Shown: in pieces, positions 37,105 to 46,243 of the stretch | How positions within the stretch are numbered: position 1 is the stretch's first letter | Layout: every line of letters starts with the position of its first letter | Made by a program: the position numbers and the translations under genes | Notes under the pieces: model-generated | Seen by the model: only the letters and a program-made list of their open reading frames with translations | What the model was told of the DNA's origin: nothing | Databases searched by the model: none | NCBI RefSeq assembly: GCF_019375555.1 | Contig: NZ_JAHXDN010000005.1 | Location: 372,001-436,000, forward strand | DNA: 64,000 nt | Source of the DNA: Roseobacter insulae | Lineage (GTDB): Bacteria; Pseudomonadota; Alphaproteobacteria; Rhodobacterales; Rhodobacteraceae | Direction of reading: 5' to 3'

Positions 37105-37727
37105 GTCAAGTCTTCCCAAGCCTTCTTAAACCCACGAGCGTGCTTGCCGATATCATCCAGTGAGTAGCCTGGCTTGAAAAGGGCAGACCCCAGCCCAAAC
37201 CCGTTTACGCCTGCAACATGATAAGGCGCCATCGTGTCGGGGGTAATCCCGCCGACCGCTGCGACGACAGAATCGGACGGCAAAACGGCCCGCATGGCAG
37301 CAATGGCATTTGGGGGCACCATTTCAGCGGGGAAAAACTTGAGCACAGACGCGCCAAGATCCAGCGCGGAAAAAGCCTCGGATGGGGTCATGACGCCGGG
37401 ACACCAGTGCAGCCCCTGCGCAACCGCTGCGCGCCCCACTTCCGGGTTCATGTTCGGAGAAACGATGATCCTTCCGCCCGCCTCTGCGACCGCCTCAACC
37501 TGTTCGACGTTGAGTACTGTTCCGGCCCCGATAATGGACTGCGCGCCGTGCTGTGCCGCAATCCGCTGGATAGACATCAGTGGGTCAGGAGAGTTGAGCG
37601 GGACTTCGATGATGCGGAAACCTGCGTCCACAAGGACGTCCGATACAGGACGCGCGTTTTCCGGCTCCAACCCTCGCAGGATTGCAATCAGGGGGTTTTC
37701 GGCAAGTGCCGTGGCCAAGTCGATCAT
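37101..37727 (-). CDS. dgoA: 2-dehydro-3-deoxy-6-phosphogalactonate aldolase (KDPG/KDPGal family)
   Basis: 208 residues. It cleaves KDPGal (or KDPG) to pyruvate and glyceraldehyde 3-phosphate. Seen: IAILRGLEPENA, the catalytic Glu in IEVPLNSPDP, IGAGTVLN, and the Schiff-base Lys in SVLKFFPAEM. The RGLEP opening and the paired KDGal kinase favour the DgoA rather than the Eda branch. It overlaps the kinase gene by 4 nt and the SDR gene by 4 nt. Confidence 0.92.
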   Translation of the reverse strand: MIDLATALAENPLIAILRGLEPENARPVSDVLVDAGFRIIEVPLNSPDPLMSIQRIAAQHGAQSIIGAGTVLNVEQVEAVAEAGGRIIVSPNMNPEVGRAAVAQGLHWCPGVMTPSEAFSALDLGASVLKFFPAEMVPPNAIAAMRAVLPSDSVVAAVGGITPDTMAPYHVAGVNGFGLGSALFKPGYSLDDIGKHARGFKKAWEDLT

Positions 37728-38644
37728 CCGAGCAACCCCGCAGCGCGCGCAATCAGGAAGTGGCCCTGTGCGACGATATCGTCCGGTGCACGACGGCTAT
37801 TGAATCCCGCCATACCAAGCGCTGTTTCATACCGGTCCGACAGGTCATTGCGACCGACAACGGTGATGGGTCCGATGTCTTCTGCATCTTGCGTCGCCGC
37901 CGCAACTTCAGTCCCAATAAGAAGGCCCGACATATAGTCTGCGGTGGCGACCTTGGGTATTTTTCCCATCAGCGGCAGGGTCCGCACATGGAACAGATTG
38001 TTCAGCAGGTTCGTCCGCCCATCAAGGCCTGCTCTCGCGCCCATCTCGAATGCCTCTTCGTTGAAGCCGTCGGCTTCCATCAACGTGCCAAGGATGGTGT
38101 GCTCTTTCAGTGCGGCAAATATTTCGCCGGTCATATAGGTCGAGAAGTCGACGATCTGCCCCTCTGCGACTTGGACCCATTTGCTGTGGGTGCCGGGCAT
38201 CACGAACATGCCGTCTTTCAACCCCTGAGCGGATGCGCCGATGATCTGCGTCTCTTCACCGCGCATCACGTCGGGGCCACCTTTGTGTTCGATAGAAGCC
38301 CCCGTCACAAAGTGGACCAGAGCGCCGTTCGCGATTTCGTGCGGCACCAACGCGCCCGCAAGACCGCAAGCACCAAGCGGCATTTCAGCGTATGGTGTCT
38401 CGATCCATCCGTTTCGGCTGGTGATCATCCCGGATGCCAGGATTGGCAGGTTTGTCTGCGCCACCCAGGGTCCGATGAGGCGATCAAGGATCGCCTCGAA
38501 GGATTGCCCCGAGACCTGCATGATCCCTTCCGGTGAAGTGACCCCGTCAATGACCTCCCCGCTCGCGCCAATCAAAAAGGCACGGAGCGATGAGGTGCCC
38601 CAATCGACACCGATCAAGGCCGGGTCAGATGCGACCGAATTCAT
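37724..38644 (-). CDS. dgoK: 2-dehydro-3-deoxygalactonokinase
   Basis: 306 residues. It phosphorylates 2-keto-3-deoxygalactonate at the 6 position with ATP. Seen: IGVDWGTSSLRAFLI (the ATP-phosphate loop of the ASKHA fold), SGMITSRNGWIETPY, and MPGTHSKWVQV, all DgoK-specific. Together with the aldolase it forms the lower DeLey-Doudoroff pathway. Its start overlaps the RraA-like gene by 20 nt. Confidence 0.93.
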   Translation of the reverse strand: MNSVASDPALIGVDWGTSSLRAFLIGASGEVIDGVTSPEGIMQVSGQSFEAILDRLIGPWVAQTNLPILASGMITSRNGWIETPYAEMPLGACGLAGALVPHEIANGALVHFVTGASIEHKGGPDVMRGEETQIIGASAQGLKDGMFVMPGTHSKWVQVAEGQIVDFSTYMTGEIFAALKEHTILGTLMEADGFNEEAFEMGARAGLDGRTNLLNNLFHVRTLPLMGKIPKVATADYMSGLLIGTEVAAATQDAEDIGPITVVGRNDLSDRYETALGMAGFNSRRAPDDIVAQGHFLIARAAGLLG

Positions 38645-39314
38645 TCAACAGATCCTCAACAGTTTTGCCCTTCGCAACCCATTTGCGGGTCTCTTCTTCG
38701 CGGTCGGCCTGTTCCTGCGCGAGACGCACCGTTTCTTCAGCGATTTCCTGTGGGACCACGACGACCCCCATCAAATCGGCCACGATGAAATCACCAGGGT
38801 TCACGACGACGCCCCCGCAAGCGATGGGCACGTTGATCGAAAGCTCTTCCTTGCGTTCAGAGAACATTGTGTGCGTCCCACGTGGCGTGATCGCCCGTGT
38901 CCAGATCGGCCAGTTGATGTCTTCCAACTCGTCAGTGTCACGTCCCGTGCCATCAACAATCATGCCGCGGATGCCGCGGTTCAGGGCCAATCCGCCCATC
39001 AGGCCGCCGCAAACCGACGTTTGCAGATCACCGCCGGCATCAACGACGATCACATCGCCGGGCTGACCCATTTCAAGTGCCCGGAGGGGATCAACCAGAT
39101 CACCCTTGGAAAGCTGGACCGTGACGGCCTGCCCTGTCACCTTGGAACGGAAGGCAGGTTTGATGGCGCTATCCATCACACCCGTGCGGTATTGCACATC
39201 GGCAAAGATGGCGGCAGCAGAATACGCCGCCAGTACCTTGTCGAAGTTCTTCAGTAAGTCCGGGTTGCGGTCAAAGTCGTTGAAAACCCGTAGGTCGGTG
39301 CTCACGTCTGGCAT
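38625..39314 (-). CDS. RraA/dimethylmenaquinone-methyltransferase-like family protein (possible 4-hydroxy-2-oxo acid aldolase)
   Basis: 229 residues. Seen: the RraA fold motifs DVIVVDAGGDLQTSVCGGLM and the Arg-Asp pair in GMIVDGTGRDTDEL, which in HMG/CHA aldolases holds Mg2+ and oxaloacetate or pyruvate. In sugar-acid operons such proteins usually act as aldolases or as lyases of unknown substrates, rather than as RNase E inhibitors. It stands 12 nt after the hydroxyacid dehydrogenase and overlaps dgoK by 20 nt. A second, different C-C cleavage beside DgoA would be unusual. Confidence 0.85.
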   Translation of the reverse strand: MPDVSTDLRVFNDFDRNPDLLKNFDKVLAAYSAAAIFADVQYRTGVMDSAIKPAFRSKVTGQAVTVQLSKGDLVDPLRALEMGQPGDVIVVDAGGDLQTSVCGGLMGGLALNRGIRGMIVDGTGRDTDELEDINWPIWTRAITPRGTHTMFSERKEELSINVPIACGGVVVNPGDFIVADLMGVVVVPQEIAEETVRLAQEQADREEETRKWVAKGKTVEDLLNEFGRI

Positions 39315-39326
39315 GTTTGTCTCCTG

Positions 39327-40358
39327 TTATGCGGTTAGTGCGGCCAAAGCATCCGCATTGACGGTGTAGTCTGGTTTCTGGCCCGTCAGGACCTTGGCCA
39401 CTTGGGTGGCTGCGGTGACACGCGCGGCGAGGATCGACTCTTCCGAGTAATAGGCCGCATGGGGTGTCACGAGCACGTTGGGCAATGTGAAAATTGGATT
39501 GTCATCCGGCGACCAATTGGCCCGCTTGGCCGGTTCTTCTTCGGGGTCGTCCAATCCTGCTGAGGCAAGATGGCCCTCGGTCAAAGCACGATAAAGCGCC
39601 TCGTTATCCACGGTTGGACCGCGACCTGTGTTGATCAGGATTGCACCGGGTTTCATCGCCGCAAACTCTGAATCTGATAGAAAGTGCCGCGTCTCGGGCG
39701 TCATCGGGGCCTGCATCAGAATGTAGTCTGATCGCGCAAGAAGGTCCGCCTTGGATACCAGCTCTGCGCCGTGCCGGGCTGCGACCTCTGCCGGCAGGAA
39801 GGGGTCAAAGGCAATGACATTAACGCCAAAGGCATGGGCGCGTGCTGCAATCGCCTGTCCAATCTTGCCAAAGGACACGACACCCATGGTGCGCCCCCGT
39901 AGCCGATTGATCGGCTGGCCACTTTGCCACTTCCAGATGCCCTTATGCGTCGCCCGGTCGTAGTCCGGCAGCTTGCGCGCCAGCGTCATCCAAAGGGCAA
40001 TCGCGTGATCTGCAACTTCTTCCGTGCAGTAGTCCTGCACATTCGTCACAAGAATCCTGCGTTCTGTCGCCGTCGCAACATCCACAATGTCGACCCCGAC
40101 ACCGTAGCGCGCGATGACCTCGCATTCTTGCATGCGCGAGATCGTGTCCTTACCAATCCGCGCGTATTGGTTGATCATAGCCGCGCAATCCGGTGCCACA
40201 TCAAACAGGTCTTCTTCGTGCTTGGCCTGAAGTGCAATCACCTCTGCGCCGGCTGCTTCGAGAATACCCTTTTCGACGCTGACATCGCCAAAGTCGTAAT
40301 CGGTGATCACGACCTTCGGCTTGTCCGTTCTTGGGGTGAATGTGAGCTGATCAGTCAT
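39327..40358 (-). CDS. D-2-hydroxyacid dehydrogenase (C-terminal-binding-protein-like)
   Basis: 343 residues from the ATG at 40358 (a GTG two codons upstream is also in frame). Seen: the Rossmann loop VVSFGKIGQAIA, the substrate Arg in INTGRGPTVD, the Glu in SAGLDDPEEEP and the catalytic His in VLVTPHAAYYSEES. It oxidises or reduces 2-keto/2-hydroxy acids with NAD(P). The family includes D-lactate, phosphoglycerate and hydroxypyruvate enzymes; context suggests a sugar-derived acid or D-lactate. It overlaps the VOC gene by 8 nt. Confidence 0.9.
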   Translation of the reverse strand: MTDQLTFTPRTDKPKVVITDYDFGDVSVEKGILEAAGAEVIALQAKHEEDLFDVAPDCAAMINQYARIGKDTISRMQECEVIARYGVGVDIVDVATATERRILVTNVQDYCTEEVADHAIALWMTLARKLPDYDRATHKGIWKWQSGQPINRLRGRTMGVVSFGKIGQAIAARAHAFGVNVIAFDPFLPAEVAARHGAELVSKADLLARSDYILMQAPMTPETRHFLSDSEFAAMKPGAILINTGRGPTVDNEALYRALTEGHLASAGLDDPEEEPAKRANWSPDDNPIFTLPNVLVTPHAAYYSEESILAARVTAATQVAKVLTGQKPDYTVNADALAALTA

Positions 40359-40845
40359 AGGCACCTGCCGAATACGTCAACTCGTAGGAATGGCTATAAA
40401 GCTCGAAAATGTTGCCGAACGGGTCTTCCATGTAGACCATCCGATAGGGCTTCTCGCCCGGATAATACTTGCGCACCTGTTGCATGCGCTGCTTGCCACC
40501 AAGGCTCTCGATGATCTTGATACGGCCTTCCAGATCCTCGTCCTGAACGCAGAAGTGGAACAAGCCGCGCCGCCAGTATTCAAAGGGACGTTCTTCTTCG
40601 ACGGTTTTGGGGAACTCGAACAACTCGATGCCGATCCCGTCCCCCATCGACAGATGCGCAATGCGGAACTTGCCCCAGCCCTCGCCAAAGACGTCATCGC
40701 ACATCTGCCCGATGGCGCTTTCGTCGTGCAGGATTTCAGTGGGCTCCATCAACACGTAAAGCCCGAACGCCTTGGAATAAAAGTCCACGGCCTTCTCCAG
40801 GTCCGGAACCGTGATGCCAATGTGAGAGAATGTAAGTGCGGCCAT
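40351..40845 (-). CDS. VOC superfamily (glyoxalase/dioxygenase fold) protein
   Basis: 164 residues from the ATG at 40845, with AAAGGAG before it; a longer frame to 40917 lacks family likeness. Seen: two beta-alpha-beta-beta-beta modules with metal-ligand candidates FSHIGITVPDLEKAV (His), LFHFCVQDED (His) and MEDPFGNIFELYS (Glu). It could be glyoxalase I, an epimerase or a dioxygenase. In the same operon as methylglyoxal synthase a glyoxalase-I-like role is attractive but unproved. Confidence 0.82.
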   Translation of the reverse strand: MAALTFSHIGITVPDLEKAVDFYSKAFGLYVLMEPTEILHDESAIGQMCDDVFGEGWGKFRIAHLSMGDGIGIELFEFPKTVEEERPFEYWRRGLFHFCVQDEDLEGRIKIIESLGGKQRMQQVRKYYPGEKPYRMVYMEDPFGNIFELYSHSYELTYSAGAYD

Positions 40846-40867
40846 GGGAGGCTCCTTTGCATGAGAG

Positions 40868-41656
40868 TTACAGAATGTTGCGAACGATGCCGCCTTCGAT
40901 CCGGTGAGCGGCACCATTTGACGCGGTGCTTGATGAGATCGTGACGATCATGCGCGCGACCTCGTCCGGCTGGACGAAGCGCTGGATCAGGGATGTGGGT
41001 TCATCCGACTTGAAGTAGTTGTCGACGATTGCATCAAGCGGTTCGCCTTCTTGTTCGGCAAGCCCGTCGAAATAGGCCTCAACCCCTTCGGTCCAGGTTG
41101 GCCCCGGCAGGATCGAATTGACCCGCACACCCGTGCCTTTGGTAAGCTCAGCCATCCCGCGGGTGAGACCCAGCATCGCGGTCTTCGTCACGGAGTAGTG
41201 CACCATCTGGGGCAGAGGTTTGACAGCTGCCTCGCTGGCCATGTTGATGATGGACCCGGTCCCGCGCTCTAGCATTGCGGGCAGAAAAATCCGGCTCATC
41301 CGAACGGCAGAAAGCACGTTGATGTTGAAATAGTGGATCCAGTCTTCGTCTGTCAGATCTTCGAACGGTTTGACTGAAAAGATGCCGACGTTATTGACCA
41401 GGACATCCACGTCCCCCTGGGCCTGCGCAAACTCTGCCAAGGCCGTAGCATCCGCGAGGTTGGACAGATCAGCGGCCATGCCTTTGACATCGCCCAGTGC
41501 GGAAAGGTCATTCACACAGGTGGCGACTTCCACCTGGGTCAGGCCGTGCACAATAAGCCGAGCACCTTCCTGCAAATAAACCCGCGCAGTCGCTTTGCCG
41601 ATGCCTGAACCGGACCCGGTCACAAGGACAAGCTTGTCTTTCAATCCCAAGTCCAT
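40868..41656 (-). CDS. Short-chain dehydrogenase/reductase (SDR), second operon member
   Basis: 262 residues from the ATG at 41656, preceded by AAGGGGG and starting 1 nt after the permease gene stop. Seen: TGSGSGIGKATA, NVGIFS, NMASEA and the catalytic YSVTK, ILPGPTWTEGVE. The C-terminal RIEGGIVRNIL departs slightly from the usual DGG tail. Probably an aldose or sugar-acid dehydrogenase. The longer frame to 41707 runs into the permease gene and is rejected. Confidence 0.88.
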   Translation of the reverse strand: MDLGLKDKLVLVTGSGSGIGKATARVYLQEGARLIVHGLTQVEVATCVNDLSALGDVKGMAADLSNLADATALAEFAQAQGDVDVLVNNVGIFSVKPFEDLTDEDWIHYFNINVLSAVRMSRIFLPAMLERGTGSIINMASEAAVKPLPQMVHYSVTKTAMLGLTRGMAELTKGTGVRVNSILPGPTWTEGVEAYFDGLAEQEGEPLDAIVDNYFKSDEPTSLIQRFVQPDEVARMIVTISSSTASNGAAHRIEGGIVRNIL

Positions 41657-41657
41657 G

Positions 41658-42659
41658 TCAGACCCCCTTTTTGACTTTTTGTGCCGAACCCGATGATGAG
41701 CGCCCAAAGATGCGGCCCATCAGCGCCGAAATCTCAGCGCGCCACATATCGATGCCAACGGCGAGCAGAATAATGAGACCCAGCACGATGTTCTGGACCG
41801 AAGATGGCGCCGCATTCAGGTTCAATCCGTTCTGAACGATCACGATTGTCATCGCCCCCATAAGCGTGGCCAGAATGTTGCCGCGCCCGCCAGCGAGGCT
41901 GGCCCCACCGACCACAGCCGCCGCGATCGCTTGCAGCTCAAGGGTTTGACCATAGTTGGGCGAGCCCGAGTTCAGCCGCGCAGACATCAGGATGGCACCG
42001 ACGGCGGTCATGAAGCCTGCGATCACGAAGGTTGTTGTTTGAACCTTGCGCACGTTGATGCCGGTCAGAACAGCAGCGGCGGGGTTCCCACCCACGGCAT
42101 AAATCTCGCGGCCCAGCTTGGTGAAATTCATTACGAAGGCGGCAAGCCCGTAGAAAAAGACCAGATAAAAGAAGGGCAGCGGGATACCCGCCAGTTTGCC
42201 GTAGAAAATTGGCTCGAGTGCGGGATCAAGCGAGAAGATCGGCGATCCGTTGTTGAACGTCAGCGCAAGACCGCGAAACGCGATCAGAGCAGCCAGCGTG
42301 GTGATAAAAGACGGAATGCGCCCATAGGCCGTTATCAATCCGATAAAGAGGCCGAGCAGCCCGCCAACAATCAGGATCATCGGCAACGCCAGCATTAGGG
42401 GGATGCCCATGAATTTGAGCATCTGCGCAAGGATCATGGTCAGCAGCGCGACCATGGAACCGGAACTCAGATCGATTCCAGCGGTGAAAATGACCATGGT
42501 CGACCCAATGGCAATAAGTGCGACGATGCTGACCTGCAAAGACAGGTTCGAGAGGTTGCCAGGATTAAGGAAGCGCTCGGTTGTAAGGGCGACGATGAGC
42601 GCCACGATGACCATTGCCGCGAACGGTCCAATGAGTTGCGTATCGAAGATCCGCTTCAT
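41658..42659 (-). CDS. Sugar ABC transporter permease (RbsC type)
   Basis: 333 residues with about eight to ten hydrophobic helices. Seen: TAGIDLSSGSMVALLTM, the hallmark of BPD_transp_2 sugar permeases, and QAIAAAVVGGASLAGGRGN. It forms the channel of the first ribose-type importer with the upstream ATPase (4-nt overlap) and binding protein. The C-terminus is cytoplasmic and Lys-rich. Confidence 0.93.
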   Translation of the reverse strand: MKRIFDTQLIGPFAAMVIVALIVALTTERFLNPGNLSNLSLQVSIVALIAIGSTMVIFTAGIDLSSGSMVALLTMILAQMLKFMGIPLMLALPMILIVGGLLGLFIGLITAYGRIPSFITTLAALIAFRGLALTFNNGSPIFSLDPALEPIFYGKLAGIPLPFFYLVFFYGLAAFVMNFTKLGREIYAVGGNPAAAVLTGINVRKVQTTTFVIAGFMTAVGAILMSARLNSGSPNYGQTLELQAIAAAVVGGASLAGGRGNILATLMGAMTIVIVQNGLNLNAAPSSVQNIVLGLIILLAVGIDMWRAEISALMGRIFGRSSSGSAQKVKKGV

Positions 42660-44179
42660 GCGAACACCTCCTCGAGATTGGTTTCGGTGGTATCGGCAGA
42701 CGCGCGCACCAGATCGTCATGGGTCAGGTCGGATGCCTCAACGGTGCGCGTGATCGCGCCATGCTGAACGATTGCGATCCGGTCGCTCATTGCCAGCAGT
42801 TCGTCATGATCCGAGCTGATCAGGATGATGGATTTGCCCGCGCGCGTCAGCTTGTTGATCAGCTTGTAGACTGCGATTTTGGCTCCGATATCGATGCCTT
42901 GCGTCGGCTCATCAAGGATCAGAATGTCCGAATCCGAGAACAGCCAGCGCGCGATCACGATCTTCTGCTGGTTGCCCCCGGACAGGAAGTTGACGGTCTT
43001 TTCCTCGGCCTGTGTCGAGATCTCAAGATCCCGGATCAGGTCATGTGTCGCCTGCTCTTCGGCTTTCAGATTCAGCACACCAAGGCGAGATAGCCCGCCC
43101 AGCGAGGCCGCAGTGATATTGCCGCTTGCACGGAAATTGAAAAACAATCCGTCGTATTTGCGGTTCTCCGGCACCAGCGCCAGCCCGGCACGGATCGCAT
43201 CCATTTCCCGGCGGAAGCGAACTGGCTTTCCGTTCAGGATCAGCTGCCCGGCGGAGAGTTCATCTGTTCCGAACAGGGCGCGGGCAATTTCGGTACGGCC
43301 ACTTCCCAGCACACCACCCAGGCCCAGAACCTCGCCCCGGTGAAGGGCGAACGACGCATCCGTCACGCCAGAAGCTGTCGCGAGCCCGTGCGCTTCCATG
43401 ACAACTTCGGCCGTCGCATTTTGCTCCTTGGGGTAGTGTTCTCCGATGTCCTCCCCCACCATGGCGCTAACAATCTCGGATACGTTGATTTCTGTCTCGC
43501 CGCTCGCGCGCACGACCTTGCCACCGCGCAGGATGGTTACCTCATCAACGATCCGTTCGACCTCATCCAACCGGTGCGAGACATAGAGGATGCTGGTGCC
43601 GCGGCCACGCATATTGCGCAAAAGCTGGTGGAGGCGTTCGATCTCGTCTTCGCCCAAGGCGGCTGTCGGTTCATCAAGGATGATCATCCGGGCGTCCATG
43701 GCCACGGCCTTGGCAATCTCGACCAGCTGTTGTTCACCAACCGACAACGTGCCGGTGATGGCATCGGGTGAGACGTCGACGTCCATTTCCGCAAGAACGC
43801 GGGCTGCTTCGCTGTGGACCTTAGCCCAGTCGATGACGCCAAACCGAGACCGGGGCATGTTGCCCAGAAAGATGTTTTCACCAACCGACAGCGTTGGCAC
43901 GATAGAGAATTCCTGAAACACTGTCGCAATGCCATGATCGCGCGCAACCTGAGGATCGCTGATGGTTACGGGTTGTCCATTGTGAAGGATCTGACCGCTG
44001 TCAGGTTGTTGCACGCCGGACAGTGTCTTGATCATCGTGGACTTGCCGCAGCCGTTTTCGCCCAGCAGCCCGTGGATCGATCCGGGTAACAGTTTGATCC
44101 GGACCTTGTCGTTCGCCAGAACGCCGGGATAGGCCTTGCTGATGTCGACAAATTCCCAAAGGGGCGTGGCGGTGGTCAT
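42656..44179 (-). CDS. Sugar ABC transporter ATP-binding protein, two ATPase domains (RbsA/MglA type)
   Basis: 507 residues from the ATG at 44179. Seen: domain 1 with GLLGENGCGKSTMIK, LSVGEQQLVEIAKAVA and IILDEPTAALG; domain 2 with the altered P-loop GGVLGSGRTEIARAL, LSGGNQQKIVIARWL and LILDEPTQGIDIGAK, as is normal in this class. It powers carbohydrate uptake. The upstream extension to 44236 runs over a hairpin and is rejected. A gap of 87 nt with the hairpin separates it from the binding-protein gene. Confidence 0.94.
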   Translation of the reverse strand: MTTATPLWEFVDISKAYPGVLANDKVRIKLLPGSIHGLLGENGCGKSTMIKTLSGVQQPDSGQILHNGQPVTISDPQVARDHGIATVFQEFSIVPTLSVGENIFLGNMPRSRFGVIDWAKVHSEAARVLAEMDVDVSPDAITGTLSVGEQQLVEIAKAVAMDARMIILDEPTAALGEDEIERLHQLLRNMRGRGTSILYVSHRLDEVERIVDEVTILRGGKVVRASGETEINVSEIVSAMVGEDIGEHYPKEQNATAEVVMEAHGLATASGVTDASFALHRGEVLGLGGVLGSGRTEIARALFGTDELSAGQLILNGKPVRFRREMDAIRAGLALVPENRKYDGLFFNFRASGNITAASLGGLSRLGVLNLKAEEQATHDLIRDLEISTQAEEKTVNFLSGGNQQKIVIARWLFSDSDILILDEPTQGIDIGAKIAVYKLINKLTRAGKSIILISSDHDELLAMSDRIAIVQHGAITRTVEASDLTHDDLVRASADTTETNLEEVFA

Positions 44180-44223
44180 CGCGATTGCCTCGATTAGTAG
44201 GTGAATTTCGATTGGATTGCGCC

Positions 44224-44251
44224 CCCGGCAGCACACAAAGGTGCCACCGGG
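44224..44251 (-). promoter_or_regulatory. Hairpin between the sugar-binding protein and ATPase genes
   Basis: On the minus strand CCCGGTGGCAC and GTGCTGCCGGG pair over 11 positions including two G-U pairs, with a 6-nt loop. No T-run. It is placed to limit read-through into the ATPase gene or to stabilise the binding-protein message. Confidence 0.6.
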
Positions 44252-44266
44252 AAGCAGGGAGAACCC

Positions 44267-45301
44267 TCAGTACTCTTTGGATGGCTGCGGGAAGAGCTTT
44301 TCAGGCTCTTGCAGGACGCTGATGGCACCGTCCTTGTCTTCGATCGAGGTCGGCGTTTCGATCCAACCGCCGGGGTAGGACCCGTTGAGGGCATCAATCG
44401 TCGCATGCATCGCGGCCTTGCCCATCAGGAAGGGAGAGGTGTTGACCGTTGCGGTGATATTGCCCGCTGCAATCTCTTCCAAGCCGGAGGTGTCCCCGTC
44501 ATTGCCAAGCAGCACGATATCGCGACGGCCCAAGGCTTTGGCGGCAAATGACGCGCCAATGATCATGTAGTCATTCGCCGCAAAGATCATGTCGAGATCA
44601 GGGTGCGATTGCAGGATATCCATCCCCGCCGTGTTGCCGCCTTCGACGTTCCATTTGCCGTCTATCGATACGACAACCTCAAAATTCTCGTTGCCTTCGA
44701 TCCCGTCCAAGAACCCGCCCACACGCTCGGTTGAGTGATAACCCGGCTGGCCTTCGATGATGCCCACCTTCAACGGATTGTCACCATAGGTTTCGATAGC
44801 CCAGTCCGCGATATTGTGGGTGCCGTTGCGCTGCGAGTACCCCACCACACCATGGATCGGTGTCGGGAAGTTTGGGATGTCAGAGTTGATCATCAACACC
44901 GCCATACCCTTGTCGACGGCCTGCTTCAGCAGTGGTGCTGCGGCAAATTCATCATGCGTGCCAAAGATGATCGCATCGACGTCCTGGGTCAGAACATCTT
45001 GAATCATGCCCATCTGGCCATTGATATCCGCACCCGATTGCGGGGCCAGCATGAAGACCTCTACGCCCTCTTCTGCGGCGACGGCTTTAATGCCTTCGCC
45101 AATGGCAATGTAGTAGTTGAACTCCGTTGCCGGCGGCATGTAGGCGATCCGTAACGTCTCGTTTGTGGGTGTGATCGCGTCAATTGGAGCTTGCGCGCCG
45201 TCTTGCAGTGGAACAGGTGCCGGGTAGTTTTCGGCTTGCGCGGTGCAGGCAATCACGGCAAAGCCGGCAGCAAGCGTCGTATTCATCAGCTGTTTCAACA
45301 T
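44267..45301 (-). CDS. Sugar ABC transporter periplasmic binding protein (Peripla_BP_4 class)
   Basis: 344 residues. Seen: a Sec signal peptide with a likely cut after TAQA near 23, and the ribose-binding fold with IAYMPPATEFNYYIAIG, LINSD-like VLMINSDIPNFP, KVGIIEGQPGYHSTERV, MIFAANDYM and LLGNDGDTSGLEEI. It collects a mono- or oligosaccharide in the periplasm. It is second in the operon, 26 nt after the SMP-30 gene. Confidence 0.93.
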   Translation of the reverse strand: MLKQLMNTTLAAGFAVIACTAQAENYPAPVPLQDGAQAPIDAITPTNETLRIAYMPPATEFNYYIAIGEGIKAVAAEEGVEVFMLAPQSGADINGQMGMIQDVLTQDVDAIIFGTHDEFAAAPLLKQAVDKGMAVLMINSDIPNFPTPIHGVVGYSQRNGTHNIADWAIETYGDNPLKVGIIEGQPGYHSTERVGGFLDGIEGNENFEVVVSIDGKWNVEGGNTAGMDILQSHPDLDMIFAANDYMIIGASFAAKALGRRDIVLLGNDGDTSGLEEIAAGNITATVNTSPFLMGKAAMHATIDALNGSYPGGWIETPTSIEDKDGAISVLQEPEKLFPQPSKEY

Positions 45302-45327
45302 GGTCTTCTCCTCCAGAATTGGGTTGG

Positions 45328-46197
45328 TTATCCTTTGAACGGCGTGTCGATCACGCCGCGAATGCCGGGTTTGACAGCGAACAGGCCGCCGGATTCCGGT
45401 TCTTTTGTGAGAGCATCCTCATCACTCAGCAGGCGCGAGGTTGTGATGAAAAGGGTGTCCAAGTCTGGACCGCCAAAAGTGCAACACGTGGGCTTCCAGA
45501 CCGGGACATCAATCACGCGATCAATCTCGCCGTTCGGAGCCACGCGAATGATGCGGTGACCTTCCCATTCGGCGTTCCAGATACCGCCCTCAGCGTCGAC
45601 ACAGGATCCGTCCGGCAGGCCCGGTTCGTCTTTGAAAGACGCATGAACGCGCCGGTTGGAAACCGTTCCACTGGCCGCATCATAGTCAAACGCCACGATT
45701 TCGCGGTCCGGCGTGTCTGCGAAGAACATTGTGCCACCGTCTGGCGAAAAACATGTCGAGTTGGCGCAAGCGACATTATCGATGACGGTCTTCACGGAGA
45801 GGTCAGTGTCGATGCAAATTACGGAAGAATCAGCAGTGCCGGACGCTTCGTTCATGCCGCCAACAATCAGACGACCCTGTCTGTCAGTACGTCCGTCATT
45901 GAGCCGGGTCTCAGAATTGTCGGGTTCGAACTCTGTTACCAGCGTTTCCGCTTTCGTAACCGGATCGAACAAAACAACACGACCGGCATAAGCAACGATC
46001 AGACCGCCCGAGGCACGCGGCGCAAAGCAGCAAACACGTTCGGGCATTTGGTATGAAGCTGTTTCAGACGTGGTCGGATCAAAGGACCAAAGCGCGCAGC
46101 CTTCGATGTCGGTCCACCACACAAGCCCGTCGGCAGGGTTCCAGAAAACCCCCTCTCCGTGCTCATTCTTGCAGTCAACAATCAGCTCTGCGCGCAT
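45328..46197 (-). CDS. SMP-30/gluconolactonase/LRE family lactonase
   Basis: 289 residues forming a six-bladed beta-propeller. Seen: the metal Glu in NEHGEGVFWNP, WTDIEG, RLNDGRTDRQGRLIVGGM (Asn-Asp site) and the later PDGSCVDAEGGIWNAEW (catalytic Asp region). It hydrolyses aldonolactones to aldonates, the second step of an oxidative sugar pathway. First in the 13-gene operon, with GGGAGG before the ATG. Its promoter is in the 108-bp gap with two operators. Confidence 0.92.
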   Translation of the reverse strand: MRAELIVDCKNEHGEGVFWNPADGLVWWTDIEGCALWSFDPTTSETASYQMPERVCCFAPRASGGLIVAYAGRVVLFDPVTKAETLVTEFEPDNSETRLNDGRTDRQGRLIVGGMNEASGTADSSVICIDTDLSVKTVIDNVACANSTCFSPDGGTMFFADTPDREIVAFDYDAASGTVSNRRVHASFKDEPGLPDGSCVDAEGGIWNAEWEGHRIIRVAPNGEIDRVIDVPVWKPTCCTFGGPDLDTLFITTSRLLSDEDALTKEPESGGLFAVKPGIRGVIDTPFKG

Positions 46198-46227
46198 TTT
46201 GGTGACCTCCCATCGCCAAATACTGAT

Positions 46228-46243
46228 ATCTGATATTCCAGCT
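46228..46243. promoter_or_regulatory. GntR operator A (13 of 16 match)
   Basis: ATCTGATATTCCAGCT, 13 of 16 identical to the perfect palindrome at 31370, on the side nearer the SMP-30 gene. Probably controls the minus-strand operon. Confidence 0.55.
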
